From Pigoraptor vietnamica (taxonomy: Eukaryota; Opisthokonta; Filasterea): DNA of 11,413 nt. The stretch is from the NCBI GenBank assembly GCA_943704525.1, contig CALSCQ010001943.1:1-11413 (forward strand). Reading direction: 5' to 3'. Below the pieces are notes generated by a model. It saw only the letters and a list, made by a program, of their open reading frames with translations, did no database searches and was not told the origin of the DNA. A program made the translations under genes and the position numbers. Positions 1-8,966 of the stretch are shown in pieces. Position 1 is the stretch's first letter; the number at the start of each line of letters is the position of its first letter.

Positions 1-53
1 CCCCCCCCCCCCCCCCCTCTCTCTCTCTTTTCCCCCTCCACCGTGACCCACAG
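1..53 (+). other. 3' end of an intron of the histidine kinase gene
   Basis: The window opens with 17 C, followed by alternating CT and a T/C-rich run, ending in CAG at 51-53. This is a strong polypyrimidine tract and 3' splice site. The exon that follows (from 54) is open and carries conserved family sequence from its first residues, so 1-53 is best read as the tail of an intron whose donor and upstream exons are off the window. An alternative is a 5' UTR with translation starting at the ATG at 57. I prefer the intron because the first residues of the exon align with the linker after the membrane domain of ethylene receptors. The homopolymer C run may also be a place of assembly uncertainty. 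Confidence 0.6.
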
Positions 54-3000
54 ATAATGCCCCGCATGCTCGCGCTCCCGGACTACGCCATTCGGCTCGA
101 GCAGGAGATTGGGGAGCGCCTCATCATCGAGAAGTCGCTCCAGGCGGAGAACGAGCACAGCAGCGTCTTCCGCCGCCTCACACAGAAGATCCGACAGACG
201 CTCGACCGCGATGTCGTCCTCGCGTCGTCCACGGAAGCCCTGCAGCAGCTCATGAACCTCTCTTGCTGCGCCATTTACCTCCCGACCGCGGACGGCGCAC
301 TCGTGTGCGTCAGCGACCGCGTAAGTCCGTCGTTTGACGGCCCACAGCTGCGCGGTCGCCGCCTCCCTGCGCTGTCGTGCGTGCGAAAGCTCCTCTCGCA
401 GCCGCAGTCCCAGCCCGTCGTTGTGCTTCCCGAGGATATGCCGCGACTTGTCGGCAGCGGTTCCTACTCGTGCGAGGGCGTCCTCGTCCGCATCGAGCTG
501 CCGGAGGGCACGCCGCGGCCGCACTTGCACATGAATAGCGATTCCGACAGCAGTTCTTCTGGGAGCGGCGGCGCCCGCTTGGAGGCGCTTGAGGACGTCC
601 GCGTTGATCCTGACAACGACGGCGAGGACGCGGATGTCGAAGCGGAGGACGCCCCACTTCTTGTGGGCGATGCGCCGGGTGCGATGCGCCTGCAGTCGAT
701 GGGCCGCCGTCGCGCCGTGCAGAGGGGAAATCGCTCGCGGGAGGGGTCGTCGGCGTCGCCCCGCCGCGGCCCTGAGCACTCGAGCTACGGCGTTATGCTT
801 GTGTACTCTGTGCTGCAGTACCAGTGGAAGGAGAGGGAGCTGCAGCTGTTTGAGGATGTCGCCGAGCAGATTGCCATTGCGCTGAACCAGGCGTCGCTCA
901 TTGAGAAGGAGAAGGTGCGTGGGACTGTCGCACGTGCATGCATGGGTTGTGCTGCGGGCGATATTCGTCACGAGTGCACTCGTGCCGCGCGATTCGGCTT
1001 GTGGTCCTGTGCGGGGCTGAAGAGTTCTAATGCCTGCCCCCCTTTGTCCCTGCAGCTCCAGCTGATCAAGCTCCAGGAGCAGAACGAACAGCTGGATGCC
1101 GCGCGCATTGCGGCGGACATGAGCATGCGCGCCAAGACTAACTTCCTCGCCGTCATGAGGTGCGGAGGGGGATTCGCGCAGTATACCACACACGCACGCA
1201 TACAAACTGCACGCTTATGCACTTCCTGCACGGACACACACATTCTCCTCATGGAGACTACTGCATACTGGAATCTCGTCGTGCTTGCCCGCCCCCGTGC
1301 TCATCATCTGTTTGTGTCATCGATCGTGCTTCTTTTCCTCGCCGTCCCCGTCGTGCCCATCTCGCGAAACAATCCGTGTTCAGCCACGAGGTAAGGCCTG
1401 CGTCATGATGTGGCGTCGCGCATGAGGGCAGCGTCCAGTGCTATGGGGGCCGTGCGTGCGGCTCGTCGTCTGTGGCCGTGCGTGCGCGGCTCGTCGTCTG
1501 TGGCGTGTTCCTTCGTGATGCATGCAGTCGAGTCGCACCGAATTTAATGCGTGTGCGCCCTTGTCTTCTTTCGCAGATACGCACGCCCATGTACGGCGTG
1601 ATTGGCCTTGCGGGCGTGCTCATGGAAACGGAGCTTACGGCGGAGCAGAGGGACCTCCTCTCGACCATCCGCGCGTCGGGTGACATGCTCCTCTCCCTCA
1701 TCAACGACATTCTCGACTTCTCGAAGGTATGCCCACGCGCGAACTGTGCGTGCGTGCGTGCGTGTGTTCGTGTGTGCTTTCGTAGGGGATTGCATGCGTG
1801 TGTACTGTGTGAGTGCGTGTGCGAGCGCCACTGCTTGGCGTCATGTCGTAACTTGTGTGCGCACTTGGCTGAATTGCTTGCTCCGTTCATTGCCACCGCA
1901 CAGTACGAGAGCGGCACCGTTGAGTTGGAGCGCCGGTCGTTTGAGATGCGCCAGTGCATTGAGGACGTCGCCGATTTGGTGGCTTTCAAGGTTACTTCGG
2001 ACGACATCCACATCAACCACTTCATGGCGCCTTCCGTCCCCGCCACGCTCGTCGGCGACGACACGCGCTTCCGTCAGGTCCGTTGTGCGTGTGTTGTGCG
2101 TGCCCTGCGTGCTTCATTGGCGTGCTTCTGTGCGTATGTTCGTGTGAATGCGTGTGAGAATGACGCAATGCTTCGGTTCGCCCCATACAGGTTCTGATGA
2201 ACTTGCTATCAAACGCCGTCAAGTGGGTATTCGCTAGTGCTGTGCGCGGGGGCCCCTTGCTGTTGCCCGCCGGCCGTACTGGCTTGGCATCCCGTGCATT
2301 CATTGGTGTCTTTCCGTCTAATCGATGACTTTCGTTGCCTCTCCAACAGGTTCACTGAGCGCGGCGACGTGACGATTACCGTGCGCCTTGCCTCGGAGAG
2401 CGATCGCAAGCGGGCCGCGACTGTGACGAACGAGCAGAAGACACGGGCGCATGTGCCCGCGGGGGGCGCTGGCCGCCTCGTGCTCAGCACCGACCGCGGG
2501 GGGAAGCAGCCGCCGCCCCTCGCCGCGGACGAGGTGGCCATCCGCGTCGACGTGGAAGACACGGGCATTGGGATTCCGGCGGACCGCGTGTCGGCGCTGT
2601 TCCAAAATTTCATGCAGGCCGACTCCAGGTGAGCGTGCGCGTCGCGTGCGTAGTGTGTGTGTGTGTGATCTAGGGGATGTCTGTGCGTGCACTGCGTGGT
2701 GCTGTCGTTGTTCTGGCGTTTTTGAGCGCATGCCGACACACATGTATCGTAAGAGAGCGACACGCCCACTCACCCCGATACCCGCACCTCCAGCACCACG
2801 CGGCGCTACGGGGGCACGGGCCTCGGCCTCGCCATCTGCCGCAAGCTCACGCAGCTCATGGGCGGCAACATTTGGGTCGACAGCATTGTTGGCAAGGGCT
2901 CGCGCTTTACGTTTGTCGTCGTCTTCAACACGGCGCCTCCGCCCGCGGGCCGCTCGACCGCACCGCTCGCACAGCCGCCCTTCCCGCTCCTCACCGGTCG

Positions 3001-4313
3001 GCGCATGCTTGTGGTGGACTCGTGGGACAACGACCGCCTGGCGCTCTCGTCGCTGCTCGGGCTGCAGGGCATCGAGTACGACGCCTTCAACAACTGGAAC
3101 GACGCGGTGCACCACGCCAATGCCCTCGGGCGGGACGCGCTCGCGGGCATCATGGTGGACGTGCGCTCGCTCTCGACCAAGGACGGCGCGGTGCTGCAGT
3201 CCATCTCGCGCGTCTGCCCGGTGACGCTGCTGGCGACGTCGCGCGTGTCGGCTGAGAAGGCGCGCGAGGAGTTTGGTGGCGTCGCCGTGGCCATTCTGTG
3301 CAAGCCCGTGAAGCGCGATGTGCTCAACAAGGCCCTGTCCCGCATGAACGAGTGCATCCAAAACCCAGCCGCCGCCGCCGCGCCCCTCCTTGCGCCGGAG
3401 GCGTCCGCTGCCGCGAGCAACGCGTCGTTCGATCGCGACGCCGTCAACACGGTGATCGACCGCTTCCGAGCCTCGGCGCACCATCCGTACGGCGCACACG
3501 GACGGACGCCGGGGCAGGCAACGGCGGACGCGATGGTTGTGACGACACCGTCTGCGGCGGTTGTCCCGACAAGTGCGCAGGCCTCGGAGTGCTTGCCGGC
3601 GGCGACGTCGCAGGGGACTGGCGACGCGAGTGGGCGGTTGACCGCGGCCGATGGGCCCGGCGCGGCGCGGGAGAACGCGGACGGTCGCCCAGAAGTGAGC
3701 GTAGTGCTTGGCACGGAACACCCACTGCGAATCCTCGTTGTGGACGACGACTCGATGTGCCGTCGCGTGACGCGGATCATGCTGGGCAGGCTGGGCTACG
3801 AGCCGGAGCTGTGCGCGAGCGGGCAGGAGGCGATCGAGCGCATCGGCCGCGAGCACTATGACGTCGTGTTTATGGACATTTCGATGCCGGGAATGGTGGG
3901 TTTGGTGCTCGTGTGGCACGTGCGCTGCGCGTGGGTTTCGTTTTGTGGGGCAGGAGGGTGAGAGGGCGAGGCTCGTTCGTGTTTTGTGTGTTTCTGTTCA
4001 TTGGAGAGTTGCTTCTGTGTCGCCGCGGTAATGGTCCGCTAAGCGCTCTCCGCTCGCGTGACTACAGAACGGCATCGACGCGACCGAGGCGATCCACCGG
4101 CAGTTGAATGCGGCGAATGTGCCAAAGTCGCAGCGGCCGTGGATGGTCGCAGTCACTGCCAACGCAATGCGAGAAGACCAGGAGCGCTATCTCGGCAGCG
4201 GATTCGACGACTTTATTGGCAAGCCGGCGAAGCTGCAGAACATTCGCGAGCGCCTCGTCGCCTTCATTGAGCAAATGCCGGAACGCATGAACGCTGCAGA
4301 CGCCACACGCTAG
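54..4313 (+). CDS. Hybrid sensor histidine kinase, ethylene-receptor-like, 5' partial
   Basis: Exons: 54-914, 1056-1159, 1384-1390, 1577-1726, 1904-2077, 2191-2222, 2350-2628, 2794-3895, 4068-4313 (2955 nt, 984 residues counted from the ATA at 54; stop TAG 4311-4313). Domains in order: a linker helix with LPDY near the start; a GAF domain (about 37-287) opening with a stretch like IRQTLDR, with an acidic/Ser-rich insert; a coiled helix; a DHp domain with the H-box MSHEIRTPM, phospho-His 323; an HATPase with N-box NLLSNAVKF (from 437), DTGIGI (513-518) and GGTGLGLAI (543-551); a degenerate receiver (about 606-725, with D658 and K706 but VVDS in place of the acidic pair); an Ala/Gly-rich linker; and an intact receiver with D853/D854/D855, phospho-Asp D897, T933 and K955. 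Expected role: ATP-dependent autophosphorylation on His, then relay to Asp897 and onward through an HPt protein. The GAF end, coiled helix and H-box resemble ETR1-type receptors, so an upstream membrane ethylene-binding domain is inferred but not seen. If the ATG at 57 were the true start, the protein would be cytosolic. The kinase call is very secure; the ethylene-receptor affinity is moderate. Confidence 0.93.
915..1055 (+). other. Intron 141 nt, length divisible by three and stop-free
   Basis: Donor GTGCGT at 915 and acceptor CTGCAG ending at 1055, with a branch-like TTCTAAT near 1024-1030 and a C/T-rich run before the acceptor. Splicing joins EKEK to LQLIKLQEQ, restoring the continuous helix between the GAF domain and the H-box. 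The intron has no stop in the reading frame, so retention would add 47 residues (several Cys) without a frameshift. Confidence 0.85.
1384..1390 (+). other. 7-nt microexon carrying the phospho-accepting histidine
   Basis: The preceding exon ends ...GTC ATG AG at 1159 and the following exon starts ATA CGC ACG CCC ATG at 1577. Joined directly they lose the H-box core and shift frame. Between them, an acceptor TTCAG (1379-1383) is followed by CCACGAG and then the donor GTAAGG (1391-1396). Inserting these seven bases gives ATG AGC CAC GAG ATA CGC ACG, which reads MSHEIRT, the standard H-box, in frame. The flanking introns are 224 nt (1160-1383) and 186 nt (1391-1576). If the microexon were skipped, the frame would hit TGA nine codons past the junction ATG, giving a short non-kinase product. 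Confidence 0.92.
1448..1501 (+). repeat. Imperfect tandem duplication inside an intron
   Basis: A unit of the form GGCCGTGCGTGCG followed by GCTCGTCGTCTGT occurs at 1448-1473 (26 nt) and again at 1474-1501 (28 nt, with two extra bases CG in the middle). It lies in the intron just after the microexon. It looks like a recent slippage duplication; no function is evident. Confidence 0.8.
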
Positions 4314-4394
4314 CAAGCGAGAGACACGCGGTGTGTTTACGACCCTCGTTTGCGCGTGCGCGTTCGTTATGGCGCTGTGCGTCCGTGTGTGTTC

Positions 4395-4452
4395 TGCGTG
4401 CGTGCGTGCGCGTGCGTGCCTGCGTGCGTAGTGCTGCGTGTGCCTGCGTGCG
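4395..4452 (+). repeat. Degenerate TGCG/GCGTGC low-complexity run
   Basis: The sequence is a run of TGCG units with occasional CCTG and TAGTG interruptions, just downstream of the histidine kinase stop. It has the same composition as many introns of the window on their sense strand, so it may be part of the transcribed 3' UTR. Confidence 0.8.
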
Positions 4453-4812
4453 TCGATTTAGGTGCCCTATGGCGCTTGTATATGCGCGGTGCGACTGCCG
4501 CGATGTCTTGTTTCTCGCTCGTTTGTTTTTGTCATGTTTACCGCTTTGCCGCGTCGTTCTGTTTCGTGTCTCCGCGTGGTGCACCTCTGCCGCACAGTCA
4601 CGCGTTTCTGTTTATCGCTCGTTGTCGCTTGTCACGTGATGCGCCTGTATTTCAGCCGTAATGCGCCCTGTCTCTTGCGTTGCACTCTCTCTCGCGTCCT
4701 GGCGACGCGTCCAATAACAAGCATCGTAACACACCACTTTACGACTCGTGTTCCAATGCACTGCGAACAAGAGGCACGTCGTCAGCAGCACTGCGGTTGT
4801 CGGGCACTGACG

Positions 4813-4834
4813 CACATAACCAGCACATAACCAG
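4813..4834 (+). repeat. Perfect 11-bp tandem duplication
   Basis: The unit CACATAACCAG occurs twice head to tail (4813-4823 and 4824-4834), followed by a partial third start CACA. It lies in the convergent intergenic region and has no evident function. Confidence 0.9.
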
Positions 4835-5122
4835 CACAAGTGGACGGACAACAACGGACACGGCAAAATCGCACATGAAACGTCCCGCGTTGGTCGACAT
4901 GACCGCAGAAGTGGATGGTTATGACAAACATCCCGTCCTTTTTTTCTTTCTTTTTTTTTCCGGCAGCCCTTTTGCTTCTCTTATCTTTTGCATTATGTGA
5001 ATAGGGGCTTGCCGCCTTTTCAGAGTGGCCCAGAGGCTCTTCTTCGACTCGTGCACATCTCTCCATATAACACAGCCGAGGCACACACGCGACACAAGCA
5101 CGCACACGACACCGCACGGTTC

Positions 5123-8100
5123 TCAAACGGGAATCGGCGCAAGGTCTTCCTCGTACTCGCCGTTGCCGTCGCCAATAAGCTCCTCGAGGTTGTCGTCCTC
5201 GTCAGCGCCGGCCTCAAGGTCATCGAGCTCTGCCTGCTTGGGCTGCGACGATCGGTTTCGCGCAAATGAGCAACAGTAACAAAACACATTCTTCATAAAG
5301 ACGTTTGCAAACAAACGCGCAACGACTTACGCAAACCCCGCACACACCTCCTCCGCGCCGTTTGCCGGCGGGCTTGTGGCGGCATTCTCGGCGTTCTCCG
5401 ATGGCGCGGCAGCGGGCGCTGGCTTGGCGGGCGTGTTAAACCACGACATGTTCAGAGTCAATCCCTTGAATCTGGCACCTTGTGCGAGCGCCTGCAATTG
5501 GACAGCAGCAGAGTGAGGATGCGCACACTCCGAAAGGTGCACTTTGAACGGCATCGCATGCATTCGTCAAGCACCGCGAACACTCAACGGAACAGCGAGT
5601 GAGCGCACGCGGCAGACGAAGGCATCGTTAACAGAACAGAAGCCGCAGTTGCAAACAGCGCCGCCCACCATCTCGGCGCCCTTTCGCGACTTGAACGTGA
5701 CAATCGCGGCCTTGTCGCCGTGCGTAACGCCCTCAATCTCGGCGATGGCCTACGCATTCGTCCCATGCATCACGACAAGTCAGACGAAAGCACCGAAATT
5801 CTGAAATTATGCACCAGCACCAGAAACACACACATGACAGCGCACGCACGCACATGCGCACGTACACACTAGAAAACGGCAGACGCATCTCCATGTACTG
5901 CGCACGCATCAACGCAATCGCATGCCACAACTCACCGCGAGGTGCTTGACGACGTCGTCCTTGTCTTCGGCCCCGTAACCCGTCACGAGCACCTTGGTCG
6001 TCCGCAAGTCCAGCACGGCGTGGCCGGGGCGCGCGGCGGCAGCACCGCGTCCACGCCCGCGCGCAACCGCGGGAGAGCCCCTCCCCCGCACGCCAAATGC
6101 GCCCCTTCCACGGGCGACAAACGGCTTCGGCCCCGCGGGCGCGAGTGGGCGATCGAGCAGACCGAGCGACGCAGCCTAACGCACAAGGAGGAAGGGTATA
6201 CGCCATCAGACACGTTCAGAGAAAACTTTCAGGTGCAATCGCGAGGGCAAGCAGCACACACGCCCCCACCTCCTGCTTGAGCTCCGCGAGCTTGTTGGCC
6301 AGGTGGGGAGACGGAGCCCCTTCGCCCTTCGCCGCAGCGCCACTCGCCGCCGCCGCAGTCGCCTCCAGCTGCTTTCGCGCGTGTGCGACGCTCTCGCTAA
6401 TCGCCTCCATTCGCTTCATGATCTCCTTGCGCACCTCGGCGCTCAGCGTGCCCGACACCATCTTGTCCATAAGCGCCTTCTGCTCCTCAATCTGCTTCTG
6501 GATGAGCTGCTCCTGCATCTTCTGCATCTCGCGAATCGCCTTGAGACGGTCGGCCTTGATCGCCCCTCCCGCAACAGGCTGCTTCGTGGGCGTCGTCGCA
6601 GGAGCACCTTCTCTCGGTGCCGCGCCTTCGCCCTGGGCAGCGCTTGCGGGTGCCGCAGCAGCCGACTCCGCGGCAGCCGCAAGCGCAGCCGCCTCCGCCG
6701 CCTTCGTCTCGTCCTCGGTGGGCGCCTCGTGCGACCAAAACACCTTGATGAAGCGGTTACCGAGCACGGCGTCCGGACAGCTGTGCGCCGCACGCGCGTC
6801 CGTGGGCCGCTGGTACTGCACGATCGCGTCCTTCTTGTAAGGCCCCATGCCCACCTGGATGTTCGCAATGTCGCCGAACCGCTTAAAGTACTCGAGAATC
6901 GACGACATGTTGTTGAGCTCTGGAGGCACGTTCTTGATCTCGAGCGTCGTGTCGCTCCGCTTGCCGGCACGTGACCGGTCAAACGGCTCCCTGCCGCCGC
7001 CCCGGCCCCCAAAGCGACCCCCGTGCCCGCCTTCCTCGTCGCGATCGCGATCCCGCCCAAAACGGCCGCCGCGCCCGCCGCGCCCACGGCCACGTCCGCG
7101 GAAGCTCTCGCGATCGTCACGGTCGTCACGGTCGTCGCCGCGCTCGCGCTCGCGGTCACGCTCACGCTCGCGATCGCGCCGGTCCCTCTCGTCCTCCTGC
7201 GGGCGACCAGGGAAGCCCATTGTGGGCTCTTCCGGGTTGTACGCCTCGGGACCGCCGGGAGACGCACCGCCGGGGGCCCCGTGCGGCGGCTGCTGAAACA
7301 TCGCAGCCATGGCGGGATGCATCAACGGCGGTCGCAGGGCCATTCCCGGCGGAAACATAGCGAGGCCACCGGGTGCGCGTACGGCGGCGCCCAGAGGGAA
7401 CACGCCGGGGGGGAAGGGGGGCGCGTCGAGCACAATCGGCTGCGCAGTGCCGTGGTCAAAGGGGCAGTTCTTTCCGCGTACGCACATGCCGCGCTCGAGG
7501 TAGTCGCGGCAGGGAAGGCGAGCGCCGGCACCGGGCCCGGGTACAGGCCCTCCATCGCGAGCCCCAAAGAGCATGTGCGGCGGAATCATCGGCAGGGGCG
7601 GCGGCGCACCACGCGGCATGCGATCGGCACCCGGACCCCCCGCGCCAGGCCGATAACTTCTGTCGTCATCCACGCGTCGGCGGTCGTCCTCGGGGCGATA
7701 GTGTCGGTCCTCTGGCCTGTAGTGGTCATCCTCCCTCCGCCGCTTGCTGCGGTCCTGGTCGGCCGGTTCGTCTTCGTTCCGTCGCTTCGCACCCTCTCCC
7801 GAACGACGCGAGTCGCGGTCTCTGTCCCCACGGTCGCGATCGCGCTCCCGGTCGCGCCTCTCACGCTCGTCGTCGTCGTCGCGACGCTTGTCTCGTCGGT
7901 CCGATCGGCCTTCTTGCGACCCACTTGGCATGTACGACCGCGTCTCCAGCGCAGAGAAGAGCGCCGCGACAAAGTCCTCCGTATCTACAGACACACGGGG
8001 TGAAATTGAGTAACAGCAAATCAACAAGATTATCAACGCCAGCTTCACCGCGCTGTCGTGTAACACCCACCGTCGCCGAGAAAATCATTGAGTTCACGGA

Positions 8101-8437
8101 CGCATTTCGCGCGCAAATCTAGCGGCGTCTCATCATTTTTGAGGAGCGCAATAATGTACTTGGCGAGCGCCTCTGGGTCGGCCTCCGTTCTGAGGAAACA
8201 TAATAAGCGCCAAGCGAATAACGATTAGAGAAGTGTAACAAATGCCTCAGCAGCTCAACACGGCGGCAAGGCGCAAGGACAGACGCCACTCACACTGTCC
8301 GTGCAAGGCTAACACGCAAACAAACGGCAGCGACAAACATGGGCACACATCTCATCCGCCGTTACTCACAGAGGCTCAATTTGGGACGCGAGCCACGTGC
8401 GAAGTTGCCGCTCGTCGTCGATGCGAAGGCGACTCAT
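5123..8437 (-). CDS. RBM26: RBM26/RBM27-type RNA-binding protein (PWI-like, CCCH, two RRMs)
   Basis: Minus-strand exons, 5' to 3': 8437-8370, 8189-8071, 7984-6270, 6175-5936, 5749-5669, 5491-5348, 5242-5123 (2487 nt, 828 residues, complete). Order: PWI-like N-terminal domain (1-82, with EADPEALAKYIIALL and a TRSYMPSG end); mixed-charge RD/RE tract (about 89-175); CCCH finger C-x8-C-x5-C-x3-H at C221, C230, C236, H240 ending CPFDHG; Pro/Gly-rich segment; second charged and RG tract (about 322-400); RRM1 (about 408-480, KNVPPELNN and GNRFIKVFW); long helix rich in Lys/Glu/Gln (539-605); RG-rich segment (655-678); RRM2 (about 687-762, GHAVLDLR, AAIVTFKS, GARFKG); acidic tail. This matches the whole human RBM26/RBM27 layout, somewhat shorter than their roughly 1000 residues. 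The family acts in the nucleus, linked to the MTR4/ZFC3H1 (PAXT) RNA-decay axis in human and to Rmn1 of MTREC in fission yeast. The ATG at 8437-8435 was chosen because it gives the expected short lead into the conserved TWLxxxIEP helix. As a single gene here, it is equally related to RBM26 and RBM27. Confidence 0.94.
5243..5347 (-). other. Last intron of the RBM26-like gene, with a competing donor
   Basis: The frame-preserving splice uses donor GTGTGT (from 5347 downward) and acceptor GTCGCAG (ending at 5243), joining NGAEE to PKQAELDD. A better-looking donor, GTAAGT, lies 17 nt further in (5330-5325). Using it would add 17 nt and shift the last exon into another frame, open down to 5020. The acidic tail read from the frame-preserving splice resembles the acidic C-terminus of human RBM26, which supports GTGTGT as the main donor. 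Confidence 0.75.
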
Positions 8438-8910
8438 TTTCGCTCGTGGGGCGTGTGCAAGCGCCGCTCACAGCAGGGTCCGCGACGCCCAAGCGTTGGT
8501 CGCGGGCCAAAGAGCAGCCCGAATCACCTCACCATGAAGGGGATTCTTTCGAGAAAAATAAGGTCGGAATAACCAGATCGCCTGCAACACGCCCTCCGCC
8601 GGACGACTGTCGCTCAGTAGCGGCGCCGCAGCAAAAGTTTCGCCGATTGATTGGAGAGAATCGTGCAGCGAAATAATGACACTGCGCTCGTGCGACTGCA
8701 ACGCGAATCCGCCAAACGAAGACGCGACAAACTCGCGGCAGCAGACTCCTCGCAATGCGAGCGCTGTTTCAAGGCGAGTGCACACGACGGATGGATGAAG
8801 GATGCATCGAACAACGGCGATGGGACGGAGAAATGGGCCAGGGAATGTCGCGGATGCGCCAGCCTGACATCACGAAAAAACTGTAAACCGTTCCTCACGT
8901 GACCGAATAA

Positions 8911-8966
8911 TGAACGAGATCTCGGCAAATGAATAACAAACGATACTTGACCGAGATCTCGGTAAA
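8911..8966. promoter_or_regulatory. Duplicated palindromic site, candidate transcription-factor binding pair
   Basis: The 19-bp sequence TGANCGAGATCTCGGNAAA occurs at 8911-8929 and 8948-8966 with two differences. Each copy is centred on a palindrome: CGAGATCTCG at 8915-8924 and the perfect 14-mer ACCGAGATCTCGGT at 8950-8963. The centres are 37 bp apart. The pair lies in the A/T-rich part of the divergent promoter region, 13 bp beyond the palindrome TCACGTGA. Palindrome pairs of this kind suit dimeric DNA-binding proteins, but the factor is unknown and function is inferred only from position and symmetry. Confidence 0.45.

Larger units (their letters stand above)
4314..5122. other. Convergent intergenic region (3' ends of two genes)
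   Basis: This 809-nt stretch separates the stop of the plus-strand histidine kinase (4313) from the stop of the minus-strand RBM26-like gene (5123). It should hold both 3' UTRs. I see no AATAAA-type signal near either stop. A T-rich run at 4938-4960 (A-rich on the minus strand) lies about 165 nt past the minus-strand stop. Open frames here are low-complexity, arginine/cysteine-rich translations of CGTG repeats or short chance frames, and show no family motif, so I call no gene. Confidence 0.7.

Noticed and set aside
321-347. A possible 27-nt intron (GTAAGT to CACAG) within the GAF exon
   Set aside because: It is far below the 86-224 nt of all other introns here, is a multiple of three and is open. 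The GAF strand reads well with it kept, so chance resemblance is the simpler view.
2318-3919. A 533-codon open frame antisense to the histidine kinase exons
   Set aside because: It overlaps a conserved multi-domain gene, crosses its introns, is Arg/His-rich, and has no recognisable motif. Long antisense frames are expected where GC-rich codons leave few stops.
4331-5000. Several frames of 100-120 codons in the convergent intergenic region
   Set aside because: They are translations of CGTG repeats (Arg/Cys/Val-rich) or chance frames, they overlap in several phases, and none shows a domain or consistent splice structure.
7023-8003. A 326-codon plus-strand open frame opposite the large RBM26-like exon
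   Set aside because: It is the complement of charged RD/RE repeats and a conserved CCCH/RRM gene. The translation is Val/Ala/Thr-rich without a domain, so it is a shadow frame.
8651-8902. An 83-codon open frame in the divergent intergenic region
   Set aside because: It has no recognisable domain, no splice support, and lies in the likely promoter of the RBM26-like gene.
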